Positions 11,826-22,939 of a DNA stretch of 64,000 nt are shown here, piece after piece; the stretch's first letter is position 1; each line of letters starts with the position of its first letter. A program made the position numbers and the translations under genes. Below the pieces are notes generated by a model. That model saw only the letters and a list, made by a program, of their open reading frames with translations, did no database searches and had not been told where the DNA came from. The DNA comes from Balanoglossus misakiensis (lineage: Eukaryota; Hemichordata), in contig CM082588.2 in NCBI GenBank assembly GCA_040954595.2, positions 2,294,001 through 2,358,000 on the forward strand. Reading direction: 5' to 3'.

Positions 11826-12831
11826 TGAAAGTTCTACTAGAGATTGCTTATTTCAGCTGTAAAACGCTAGGATGGGAGAAGGTTGCATGAAGAAGACGTA
11901 TTCAGTTTATGGGTTTGGATGTTGAGCGGATTAAAAATCTGCAGCCACAATACAAGAAACACTGTAGCCCTATTCTTGGATATATTTATTTTGAAGATAC
12001 CGTGAAAATAAAAGTGATAAAATCGTCATTTTTTAGCGAGTGCAGTGACCCTTTTACCCCAAAGTTTGTGTTGGTGTGTGATGGCGCCCCCATGCGACAA
12101 CCTGGGGAGGATGTTAAAGTGGTGACAGTATTGCAAAACCTGACAACGTAGCCCGTTTAATTATTTCACATATTTTGTGAGAGCAAGGAATTCTCGTGGA
12201 GGTAAGCAATGTTTATCATATTAAGTGTTTGCTCAACAATCTCCGAAAGCCACGATACACCTTCACCAAATCGTAATCAGCAATATTTGGCGGGCGTATA
12301 TTTGCAAAATGGCTGCCTGCTCGCCAATGGGCAGAACCCCTTCGTTGTTGTAAAATAGGACGGCGTATACGTCTGCTACATGTCTTTTTAGAAACATGTA
12401 TGGTTTCTATGTGCCCAGTATGAACCATGGTCATATAACAGAGGCTTGTAATAGTTAAAGTGAACTTTTTAACGTTCTCAACTGTAATATTTTTGGAAAT
12501 ATCGTCGTTTTCTGGTACGGAGACAGTCGGCCATATTGGATATGTGGTTGGTTGCCAACTGTGAGCAGGCAGCCATATTTTGTGCGCGTACTCACGTCTA
12601 TGCGCTTGAAATTTTAAAATCACATCATTTAAAAATTGTATTTCATGAGTTAAAGAATGAGTTACAAACTCAATGGAGCATTCTTTGATGGGAAACAAAG
12701 CAAAACCACAAGTATAAACATGTACACATTGTCATGTAGTAAGCAGCTTGTGACAGTCATGTGACAGTCACATGGTATTAAAATACTACACTCTGATAAT
12801 TAATGTTTGTGTTTTGTCTTTTATTCAACAG
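11826..12831 (+). promoter_or_regulatory. Putative promoter and 5' UTR region of the zinc-finger gene
   Basis: GC content and CpG density rise between about 12250 and 12600. A GCCAATGG (CCAAT-box) lies near 12327. A possible noncoding exon ends GTGGAG|GTAAGC at 12201, and a good acceptor (TTATTCAACAG) ends at 12831, just before the exon that carries the ATG. Either the promoter is upstream of 12201 and the GC-rich block is intronic, or transcription starts within the block. An 80-codon plus frame (11909-12151) and a 160-codon minus frame (12216-12698) match no family known to me. Confidence 0.4.
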
Positions 12832-12868
12832 GATTATACAATATTTGGAAAATAATTGTTCATAAAAT

Positions 12869-15334
12869 ATGGATAGTGTGGACAGTGTAGGTGGGTATTT
12901 GTTGATTGTTTCGATTTTTATAAATGTTAGTGACATTTTTTTCTTCCAGTTTTCTTCCAGAAGTTCTTTGTTTTCTGATATGGTTGGTTAATGACATAAA
13001 ATATTGTAACATTTTTCAGGTGCTGAAGCTAGTACCGAGGGTACAGAGCAACAAACGAGGACTTTTGTAGTGGATAACTGCACAGGTGAAATCTTGCTTG
13101 AATGCCAGGGAGTGGTGGATGAAGATGGGGTTGCCTTGACCCCTGAGCAGATAAGTCAACATGAAGGTACTGTCATGCAGGCAGAAATCACTCAGGACCA
13201 AGGTGACGGTAGTACAAGTTTCACCGTGTCAACAGGCCAGGTCGAGCAGCATGAAGATTCTACTGTGCAGGAGAATGTCCCTGAAGACCACGGGACAAAC
13301 ACTGCTGATGAAGCTCTCACTGTTCCCACTGATGACCAGATCACTCAACATGAGGATCCTGCCATCCAGCAAAACGTTCCGACAGACGAAGGCACAGACG
13401 TGACCAGTGAAAGTTTTGCCGTCTCCGCTGAACAGGCCAATCAAGATGGTCATTCTGACGTCCAGGAAGATGTTCCACAAGACCAAGGAACAGGCAACGC
13501 AGGTGAGAATTTTGTGGTGTCTGCCGGTGATGAGAGTCAGTGTGTGGAGTCCGCACCCCAAGGCAATATCCACGAGGGTGATGGAATGGGTGTCCATGAT
13601 GGCGTGGTCATTTCAGGAGATCAGGTCAAACAGCCGGCGGACTCTTTAATCACAAACAGTGAAGTCGTCAGGATAGTAACCAATACAATAATCATGCAAG
13701 CTGACCAGGTCAAGCAGTCTGCAACCAGTGAAACCACCATTCAGGAAGACAGTGCAACCCTTCAGACAGGAGGCGAGGTGTCGAAACCAGAACAAGTCCC
13801 GGGTATCAACCAGACAGTTTTAATCGCCGCCCTTGAAGATCTGAAAGAGGGCCTCCAGCATGTTCTTGTAGTGCCAGGCAATCAAGAGGGAGGTGCCACT
13901 AAGGAGACGACTGACAAGATATATATTGTTGAAGAAAATCAGACAGAAGGAAAGAAAGACGAAGGAGGGATGGAGTGTGATGTTGTAGAGAAGGATGAAG
14001 TCGAAGAAGATGAGGAGGAGGAAGAAGAGGAGGAGGATGAAGAGTATTTGGCTGAGAGGAAATTTATGGAAAGGTCTGTTGTAAGCAGGACAGGAAGAGT
14101 CATTAAAAGACCAGCACATTTTGCGGAGTCCGAGTTTGATGAATGGGGCGGCGATAAAGAGGACGGCAGAAGAAAAAGGAAGCGTCGTCAAAAGGAAATA
14201 TCAGCGCCGACAAAACCGTTCAGTTGTGACAGCTGCGACAAGTCTTTCTTCCATGAAAAGGGTCTGGAGAGACACCAAGAGAATGAACATGCCGGCCCCC
14301 ACAAGTGCGAAGAGTGTGAGAAGGAGTTCCCGAAATCAGCATCGCTGAAAGCCCATGAGAAGATTCACCTGAAAGAACCGGAGAAACCCTTCAAATGCTC
14401 TATTTGCGGGAAGGCGTTCCCGTACTCCTCTCATCTAACTGTCCACACCCGCACTCATACAGGCGAGAAACCTTATCAGTGTGAATTCTGCGGCAAGGGA
14501 TTTGTGGCGTCGTGCGATCTCAAGAGACACATCCGCAGTCACAAGGGCTTGAAACCACACAACTGCGTATCCTGCGATAAGTCGTTTTCGGCCATGTCGG
14601 ATCTCAAGCGACACATGAAAACCCACAGTGGCAAGAAATCTCATAAATGCCCCTCCTGTGAGAAACTCTTCGCCCGAGCGGACAGTCTACGACTTCACAT
14701 ACAGCTGCTGCATGAGGAGAAAAACGAGGCGTACCAGTGCGGGTCTTGCGACAAAATCTTCATGCAGATGCGATATCTGCGGGCACATCAGAAATACCTC
14801 CACGAAGAAGAAGGGCCGTATGAGGTGATACCCAAAGCGGAGGCAGAAGAAAAGATCGCCGAGCTGAAAGCAAAGAGGGACGCAGAGGCGGCAGTGAAGG
14901 CTGCTGCCAAGAACACAGGTGACGATGCAGGTGCGCAGTACAGTGTGCTTTCCCCTGACATGGATACGTCCGACGCATCGGCTGTGGACTCGGACATTTT
15001 GAACTCTTCCCTGACAAACAATGACATAATTGCAACCGACACCGCTGCTACTGCAGGGGCTGAGACATCGCCTGCAGACACCGCCGGAGAGGCGACAGAG
15101 GATGTCACGACCGGCCCAGCCAAGAACATAGTGGTGTTTCTGAAACAGGAAGGTGGAACACTGCAAGGGGAAGACGGGGAGATTATCGGACAGACAGTGC
15201 AACAGATTGAACTCCCTCTTGGGGGCGACATGTCGGCCGAATCATTGCAGGAAGTAGCCCTGCAAGCCATGCAACAAATTTCAGCCGGGGTAAATGTTCA
15301 GCATATTGTCATCCACCAAGTGACAAACCCATAG
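12869..15334 (+). CDS. C2H2 zinc-finger protein, seven fingers, 778 aa
   Basis: Two coding exons: 12869-12890 (MDSVDSV, then a split Gly codon) and 13020-15334. The first exon is noncoding from the acceptor at 12831 up to the ATG at 12869. The predicted nuclear DNA-binding protein has four parts: (a) residues about 35-200, a degenerate 35-40-residue repeat rich in Gln, Asp and Glu (for example QHEDSTVQENVPEDHGTN); (b) an acidic run near 320 followed by a basic SRTGRVIKRPAHF segment; (c) seven C2H2 fingers at about 407-602, each C-x2-C...H-x3/4-H, with one classic TGEKP linker between fingers 3 and 4; (d) a Ser/Thr/Asp-rich tail ending in a hydrophobic block (QHIVIHQVTNP). No KRAB, SCAN, BTB or ZAD domain is seen. 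I do not recognise an orthologue. Confidence 0.88.
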
Positions 15335-15557
15335 ACCATTTCAGTGTCTAAAAAATCACCGAAGAAACCTCTCATTCACTGAAAATGTTAGCACTTGCAT
15401 AGGACTTGACTATACTTTGTACATGTACATAGGTTTAACCCCCTTTCCGTATTGGTGTTTACGTTTAAACCTTCTGTGGTTTTAGTCACAGAGTGACTAA
15501 ATATGTGAATTTAAAATTCAAACAAGTCTTGAGATCTAATGCTCCAGCCCATACTAT

Positions 15558-15563
15558 AATAAA
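15558..15563 (+). terminator. AATAAA polyadenylation signal, zinc-finger gene
   Basis: Consensus hexamer 224 bp after the stop codon, followed by T-rich sequence. Confidence 0.55.
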
Positions 15564-17659
15564 AGCCACTTTGGGTATTTTTACACAACTTTTAAATGTA
15601 ATTTTATAAACTCGTAAAACAAGGTGTTTCTTTAAGTGTCAGAATTCTTTACTTCTTTACATTTCCACCATTGAAGCTTTCGGTTAACCCAGTTGAGTTA
15701 TTCATACAGATGTCAACTGACTTGATATTGACTGTAACCTTGATCCAAACCGCAGAAACTTGAAAAAGTGTCATTGGTACAGCCAGATGAGGAATGAGCT
15801 TGCTGTTTAGCGCCCTCTATTGGCAAAATAAAAAACATTGTCGGGAGTGAAGTGGCCAAACCTAAGTAAAGGGCGTGTCTTTGTTGTCTGTGAAAATGTC
15901 TGTCTATTTTTCCCATGTCCAAACAACTACGTATGGATGATGTCATATATTTCTCAATCAAAACGCAGGACACCACAATTTGTTTTCACGATTTTTTGCA
16001 CTACGAAAAAATAACGCGGCGGGCGTCGTGTATTTTTTCTCAACCATCCTTTCAATTCATTTATTGTGGTACCGCTGGGTGACTGGTCAATGAACTCTGA
16101 ACACAACATTTTCGTGATGGCGATCACTGATTGCAAGGAAATTATATTTAATTTTCGCGTTCCAAAACCCCACGGGAAAATCGATTATCGCGTCATGATT
16201 GCCTATGAACACTTGCCTCTATTAATGCCCGGAAATGTGCCTGTGCACTCATCAACATATTTCATGAGTAACCAAGATACAAACATCCATGCTATAATGA
16301 ACGATCCAAATTGTCAAAATCAAGGATTATTCAGTCTTTTGATGAGGAAATGTAGGAATATTTGAGAACATTTAGGAACATACAGTTTAATTTAAAATGT
16401 CAGAAAGAAGCTCGATAAATGTGCCCTGCCTCCGGAAATTTCCGAATATTTTTTTTTTAGATAATGTCTTCTAGCGTGGATTATATTATCTGTACATTAC
16501 ACAACTATTTTATGGGAAGAATATCATGTTATGAAATTTAGAGTTTTAGGCGAAATCTCCTGTTTTTAAAATTGCTTATTTTTTTAGTATCCATGACCTG
16601 TGTGACTGTACCAGTCAGACTAAATTGATTGAAACTGGAGACATTAAAGGTTTTGAAAATGTTCAAAATGCCCGGAGTCAAAAATCCACAAACAGCGGAA
16701 CAGAACGATTTTGCACTGTACAGCAATTCTCATACCGCCAGCGATGGCTTCCGACGTGCATGTCGTGTAATATTCGCCAGTTACAGACTACCCAACTTAA
16801 TAGCTGAATTCCGAAATCTTAAAGTTCTTCAGCCTATCATCAGACAAAATTAGGAACACACGGGGCACGAAGGGCGACCATGTTGAATATCAAAATCGAA
16901 GAAAATGTGCTGCGTGACGCCAATAACCGTGTCTTCGTATCAAACATTTGGCTTTTTTTCACTACACGTAATTCATTTGTCAGCCTGCGTGTGCGCAGTG
17001 GCTATTTTAATCTATTGATAAAGGTAAACGTATGCCAACTTGAAGTTAATTTTCACACACAAAAGCTGACTTATGTATGTTGGCGAGCTATAAATGCTTG
17101 ACGGGTTAGAACACCGGATTGAACTGCAGATGATACGCTCAGCAAATCAACTCGGCTATAGCCAAAGGTTTACAGCTGATGGGCCCTTGAAAATGAGAGA
17201 ATTTTCCGCACTTCAAAATAATCCGTGCATGCTCACGGCGGCTACCTCCACTGTATTATGAATGAATAGCCATTATAAGAGCCAGGACATCTGGTGTCCG
17301 GCAAATTGAAGTATCGAAGCATTGAACGTCTTCAAATCTAACAATACTGGATATATTCATTCACAAACTTGACAACCGTTGCTGGGACAGGTTCTCCAGA
17401 GAGACTGCGCGTTGAGGGCTGTTCGTGGGGGTTCGGGTTCTTAACAAAGTTAGACCTTGTGGGACCTGCAGTCCTCACTTTGAAAGAGCCGTACAATACA
17501 GACTGGCATGCTATAACCCGCCCACATTTTATGGAAATGTATACTTGCATCCGGTATGTGTTTTTTTTATATAATTGCTCATAATTCGCACCTTATAAAC
17601 TTCAAGTGCAAATTTGTTGCACATAGACGTTTCACTTCCTCCGCGAAGATCACATTGGG
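15564..17659. other. Intergenic region between zinc-finger and GPCR genes
   Basis: AT-rich unique sequence. The best frame (plus, 16066-16365, 99 codons) has no domain I can name and no splice context. I see no RNA gene or mobile element. Confidence 0.55.
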
Positions 17660-17667
17660 TATATAAT
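17660..17667 (+). promoter_or_regulatory. TATA box candidate for the GPCR gene
   Basis: TATATAAT lies about 100 bp before the ATG at 17763. An initiator-like CCAGTC occurs near 17696-17701, somewhat further than the usual 30 bp. The spacing would suit an intronless gene with a short 5' UTR. Confidence 0.45.
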
Positions 17668-17762
17668 TCTTTGGAGTAATCCTGTTTCGGCGATTCCAGT
17701 CAAACTTCGTTTCCAGACTCACCGCGTTTCCGAGCTGGTGCTATCCTACAACGCATACGGAC

Positions 17763-18932
17763 ATGAATGTGTCATATTTGGTAAACCAGACAGTCGTCAG
17801 TTTTGAGTTTCGAACAAAAACTGAATTAATCTGTCTCATACTCGGTATCGTCATAACTGTTCCAGTCATTGCGATCGGGTCAAGTGGAAACCTTCTTGTC
17901 TGTTGGATCGTCGGCACAGTCAAGAAACTACGGACACCGGCCAACATTCAACTGGTGACTATCGCCGTCGTCGACCTGCTGACTTGCGCACTCATAGCAC
18001 CGCTGGTGTTTGTCGTAAACATTGTCTTCTTACTGACCGACACAAACATCTTCGAGAGTGACGCTTCGCTGTATATTTGCAGAGCCTATGTCTTCACCTG
18101 GTTCATGTCGTTAACGGTGTCCTGCTCAAGTCTCGGACTACTCAGCGTGACTCGGGCGATGGGCGTAAGCGGGAAGTTCTCCCCGTTTGGTATGAGGATA
18201 ACTATAGTTGCATCGATTTGTATCAGCTTTCTGGTTGGCACAAGCTATGCCTTCTCCCGAGCTGCACTAGATCCCCAGCGATTTTGTCTAATCGATAGCA
18301 TCCCTTCACAGATCGTAGGAGTCACCAACAAGATTGGTTTTGGTATTATTTTTAGCACGCTTCTGATGGTCAGTGTATCCTATGGTTATATTTTCTGCCT
18401 AAAACAGAAACAACGAAAAACTGCCAAGTCTTTGACACAGAATATATCCAACGTTAATAAACGTGACTTGGCCACCATCCGTATTTGCTTGGTTCTGGTC
18501 TTGACTTACATCGCCACCTATTTGCCAATTGGGGTTTTTGCGTTTCTACATTCACTGGAAGCCATACCGCGCAACCTGTATTACTCCCGTCTGGTGTACG
18601 CCATCTCGTACTGTAGTAGCATGGCCAATCCCATCATTTACTGCCTCATGTCCAGCAGATTCCGAGAACAGCTTTGTTGCTTCGTGTCCGACAGAAGAGG
18701 CCCTTCGAAGAGCAAATACGCCCAGAATTCAAGAAGCTCGGGAGAAGTTTCCACGAGAAGTGTTCGAGCCAAGAGTTCATCGCACAACGCCCGCCCTGAT
18801 AGTCCACGACCAAGCCAAGCGACACCCACCATAAATTCAATCTCTGCTGCTATTGAAATGGGGAACGTCATTTCTGATTCAACACCAGAGTCTGGTATAG
18901 ATAATCTTGCATTAGAAGTCGGTGACTCTTAA
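17763..18932 (+). CDS. Intronless class A (rhodopsin-like) GPCR, 389 aa, orphan
   Basis: Plasma-membrane receptor with seven hydrophobic segments. Visible landmarks: N-glycosylation sites N2 and N8; TM1 GN (N43); TM2 with D71 in TIAVVDLL; C106 at the top of TM3 paired with C175 in loop 2; TM3 end TRA (130-132) in place of D/E-R-Y; TM6 TYLP (P255) in place of CWxP; TM7 NPIIY (289-293), followed by helix 8 RFRE and a CC pair (305-306) suited to palmitoylation. The long Ser/Arg/Pro-rich tail offers phosphorylation sites. The start is the first ATG after the TATA candidate and gives a normal N-terminus. Closest in feel to the amine/melatonin/opsin-related alpha group, but I cannot name a ligand or family. 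Intronless structure suggests an expanded or retroposed receptor family. Confidence 0.88.
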   Translation: MNVSYLVNQTVVSFEFRTKTELICLILGIVITVPVIAIGSSGNLLVCWIVGTVKKLRTPANIQLVTIAVVDLLTCALIAPLVFVVNIVFLLTDTNIFESDASLYICRAYVFTWFMSLTVSCSSLGLLSVTRAMGVSGKFSPFGMRITIVASICISFLVGTSYAFSRAALDPQRFCLIDSIPSQIVGVTNKIGFGIIFSTLLMVSVSYGYIFCLKQKQRKTAKSLTQNISNVNKRDLATIRICLVLVLTYIATYLPIGVFAFLHSLEAIPRNLYYSRLVYAISYCSSMANPIIYCLMSSRFREQLCCFVSDRRGPSKSKYAQNSRSSGEVSTRSVRAKSSSHNARPDSPRPSQATPTINSISAAIEMGNVISDSTPESGIDNLALEVGDS

Positions 18933-19036
18933 AGGGTAGCAATCCATCTCTGCTTCAATCGAAAATGGAACTTGAACGCTACTCCAAGTAAGGACATTTC
19001 TAACTCAACACCAGAGTCTGGTATAGATATTTTATT
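18833..19036 (+). repeat. Partial tandem duplication of the GPCR tail across its stop codon
   Basis: Bases 18833-18912, encoding the receptor's last part, recur in diverged form at about 18941-19036, after the stop at 18930-18932. CAACACCAGAGTCTGGTATA is identical in both and flanking blocks (ATCTCTGCT, CATTTCT) align. The second copy is untranslated in the current frame. Confidence 0.75.
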
Positions 19037-19223
19037 TTAAATTCCCGTTATTTTGGTGAAACTCTTGAATTCAATAGATACGATAATCCTCTGAGTGTCT
19101 TTTCGCCCATGAGTTGTTTTAATTAATATCACTTGGTAGTCACATAAACTGACACATTTTAAATGTTTTAAGTATATATGGGGCACACATTTTCGTATAT
19201 TGTCCCAAAGAACGGGTCGTTAC

Positions 19224-19229
19224 AATAAA
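19224..19229 (+). terminator. AATAAA polyadenylation signal, GPCR gene
   Basis: Consensus hexamer about 290 bp after the stop. No downstream element was examined beyond local T/G content. Confidence 0.45.
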
Positions 19230-22200
19230 ACATTTGTAGAAAAAATGATGTTCGAAACAGAGAGGGGTTAAATTAATTTTTAGTCGGTTGCCCTGAACAT
19301 TTGCTGTATACCATTATTCTACATATGCCGTGTGTGTGTGTTGTATGTCGTAGACAGTGCTTGACGAAATCGTCAGTCTTCAATCAAGAAATATGAACTA
19401 ATTGTATTGCTGAATGATAGCTATGTGATTTACCAATTTACCTGATACAATGTATTATGATGGGAATGTAATGTGACACACACACACTTGTAAAACATTA
19501 GTCTTTAAGCGTGAGGTCGAGCCAACTGTCGTTTGCTATATAGAAGCCTTCGAAATACTATCTGCTGAAATCCACATTTCTCTGATTGCCTTGCATAGAA
19601 CATTCAGAATACTGGTTTAAAGTATACATTTTATTGGATACTTAATCTGATGTTTCGAGAGAGCTCTCATTACGTCTCTCATTAAGGTTCACCGAGCACA
19701 CGCGCTCACTCGCTCACAAATATTTTGCTCGACACTGTTGTTGTGATGCAGTTTGACTATTTGAGATATTTAAAGCTACTAGTAAGTTTGCATAAGTGTG
19801 TAATAAACAAATAAAATAAACAAAGAAATAAAAAAAATCAGTCAGAATTGTCTGCAAGATTTTCTATGCGACAAATCAAACTGTATTTAACTTTAATTCC
19901 GGAAATTGTTATAGTATTCTGTATCGGTGTTAAGTCTTTTACAGAATCGTTGTTTGGAAACTATTTTTCAGAAAATAATGTGTGAACGAAATTTTAATAA
20001 ATGTAGCTGCGCACATCGCAAATTTGAAGGTCCAACTTATCTTATGAATAATTTCACATCAATTTTATAAATATTCAGCACGTTATTGTTTTCACATACA
20101 AGTATGTTGCAATTTCGATGTAATATTGGAAGAGTTCTTCAAAATCTGAATTGTACAAACTTCGCTGTCGCATTCAGGCAACTGCTGTGGTATCTATTGT
20201 GTTCTGTAAACAATAAAATGTTTTGTGGAAACATTTTGTCGAGGGTGGTTTGTTTATTTCAGTTTTATTATCGATGTTTAATTGTCTTTACATATCGACC
20301 TATTTGTGTACGAGACTTACGTTTATGATACGACAACGGACCATTTTCCGAACTCCACGAGATCTCGCGGGATTTCGCGTGGCTATATGCACTGAGTTTA
20401 TTATGTTTTATGTGACTCAAGACAAACAACACATGGCCCCATCCTTTTAAACGGCACAAAAGTGTCATTGTTGTTAAACTCTGCACATATTCTAGTTTCA
20501 TACAAAGCTGGACTTCTAGTAATTGGGTAGCAACCCGTTGCTAAGGTAATTAACGAACTTGAAATCTCACGATCTCCCGCAATAAGCGGACAATCATCGC
20601 CGCAATTATGTCTACCATGATAGTACGAACACAATCCACGTTTGTCCTTCAAGTACTAGATACAAAACGATGCAAAATCTTAGAGTGTCGGGCAATGCAT
20701 TCAATTTGCTGTGTGACATTCAGGAAGCACTTTAATTGATGATTCACGTGACGGATAACACATTTCTTAATGGAACATGCACTTTTGTTTGAAATACAGG
20801 ATGGAGCAAAATTCATGGGGCAACAATATGTTGTTTGAATGAAGTATAAATTAAAATTTTATTTGAGGTTATTGTTTGACAGTAAAAACCATATCGATGC
20901 TAGAAAAAATGCAAAAGAATGCTTAATTGAGAAGTCAACCGCAGAGGCAAGCATTGGTCATCTATATAAGAAACCGGTAAGACTTCGACAGCGGTTTCCG
21001 TCATCAATGACGGTAATTCTTCTTTCATTGTCGTGCTTTATATTTTATGGATTGCGTCAGGTTACAGGCAGCTAATAGCAGCTGTATCATTTCAATGTGT
21101 AATCAAGGCGGGTGTCAGTTTCAAACTGACAACCACTTTGTCGGTAGGTAAGAAAACTCTTGTCGTCAACCGGAAAGTGTTGATACTCGACACGACGATC
21201 TTGTCGATAGGTGCTCGGTGTCGTTCGACGAAATTGCCGATCAAGACCTTGCCCGCAATCACGTGACATCTTTTGTCTCTACTCCCACACGGGGCACATG
21301 TGGTATCAGCAGCTAGTGAGGCCTTGATGGCTCCATGGAAAGCAGTTACCATGGTGATCTTGACGTTAATAATACACTAAAACGGATGGAGGTCGAAATC
21401 TACGCATATATGTATGAATAAGCATGATGATGTCCACCGGATTTGCTGCGGGTTACTTACTTGACGTGAGTTTGGCTTTCCGCCTGTATTGTCTGGCCGA
21501 CACTTTTGGTCCGAATTCGACACGGAAATAGCAAGAGAAAAACGCATTTGCGACAGAATCTAATTTCTCGGTAAAGTGGCGATCTGTATGCCTAAATTTG
21601 GTATGTGTGAGGTGGCCTTGATCACCCTATTATGTCGATGTTGGCTGTAACTTTTAGTTGTTTGGAGTATTGACTGCAGTTTCGTGTTCAAATCTCTTCA
21701 GTATGGTGAAATACATACTAGGTAAATACAGATATAAAACACAGCTTCTGTGTGTTCAGCCAGCACCGCCATTGTTTAAAACTGAGTCCGGACTAGAATT
21801 CATTTGTCAACAATAGTTATGGCTGTTACATGTATAGGCCTGTGATTCGATAAGTAGAAAACTGTGAATTTGAATATTATGCTAAAAGAAGCAGATAAGG
21901 AACATAAATGCCGAAACAAACACACATTGTTGGTTGATATCACCGCGTACAGTTCCACTGCGTCACCCACTGTAACAACAACAAACTTCTTTGGCGAGAA
22001 ACATGATATGGTCACGTGTTGATCCTCAATCAGGGACTGAATACCAAATAGATTTTGTTGATACTTTTGAAAATTGATACGCGAGCAATTTTCACATTAT
22101 TTCAAATGACGTTTCCCCAAGGCTTGCACTGTGCACACATATCTTTGAAAATATCGAAAAATGAAGGAGGGAATTTCCAGCATTCTGGATACAGCTATGA

Positions 22201-22584
22201 TCTGTTTCTCAAGAGGAAAATCCTCCAGACACGTTTCTTTTTATTTCTCTTTCATAAACATTATTATTCAATGACCGATTTTCTCCTCTTTAGAGAGTGA
22301 CATTTAGATAGAATGTCGCAGGGTCTCAACGGCGTCGTTTGACCATCACACAAATGATGTGCGATATAATTACATGATATTAACAGCAATGTGTGAGGAT
22401 AAACTGTAAAGGTGATACAATTTTAAAGAGCTTACACTGGCACACAGAGCAGTTATCACAAACATCAAACAATAATTGATATGATTCTTAAGGAGTCGAA
22501 GGAACATAATATCTCCTGCGGGAGACATTTATCTCAAGCCATAAAATAGATGTTTACTCATCGAAGTTTCCTCTAGATTTTGAA
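19230..22584. other. Intergenic region between GPCR and satellite
   Basis: AT-rich DNA with a short (CA)n run near 19478 and two CpG-richer patches (about 20330-20630 and 21130-21290). No frame over 90 codons, no domain match and no RNA gene is recognised. The sequence changes abruptly into satellite at about 22585. Confidence 0.55.
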
Positions 22585-22939
22585 GATTTTCATGAGCTAT
22601 AACCCATGGTTTTTGTCGAAAAAGCACCAAATTTTGAAATTTCGCGAAGTCGAAAAATTGACATTTCTGGATGATTTTCATGAGCTATAACCCATGGTTT
22701 TTGTCGAAAAACCACCAAATTTTGAAATTTCGCGAAGTCGAAAAATTGACATTTCTGGATGATTTTCATGAGCTATAACCCATGGTTTTTGTCGAAAAAG
22801 CACCAAATTTTGAAATTTCGCGAAGTCGAAAAATTGACATTTCTGGATGATTTTCATGAGCTATAACCCATGGTTTTTGTCGAAAAAGCACCAAATTTTG
22901 AAATTTCGCGAAGTCGAAAAATTGACATTTCTGGATGAT

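Noticed and set aside
12216-12698. 160-codon minus frame as a divergent gene
   Set aside because: No domain, no splice partner, and it coincides with the CpG-richer promoter-like block of the zinc-finger gene.
16066-16365. 99-codon plus frame in the zinc-finger/GPCR intergenic region
   Set aside because: Low complexity of evidence: no family resemblance, no promoter or polyadenylation pairing, and size within chance expectation.
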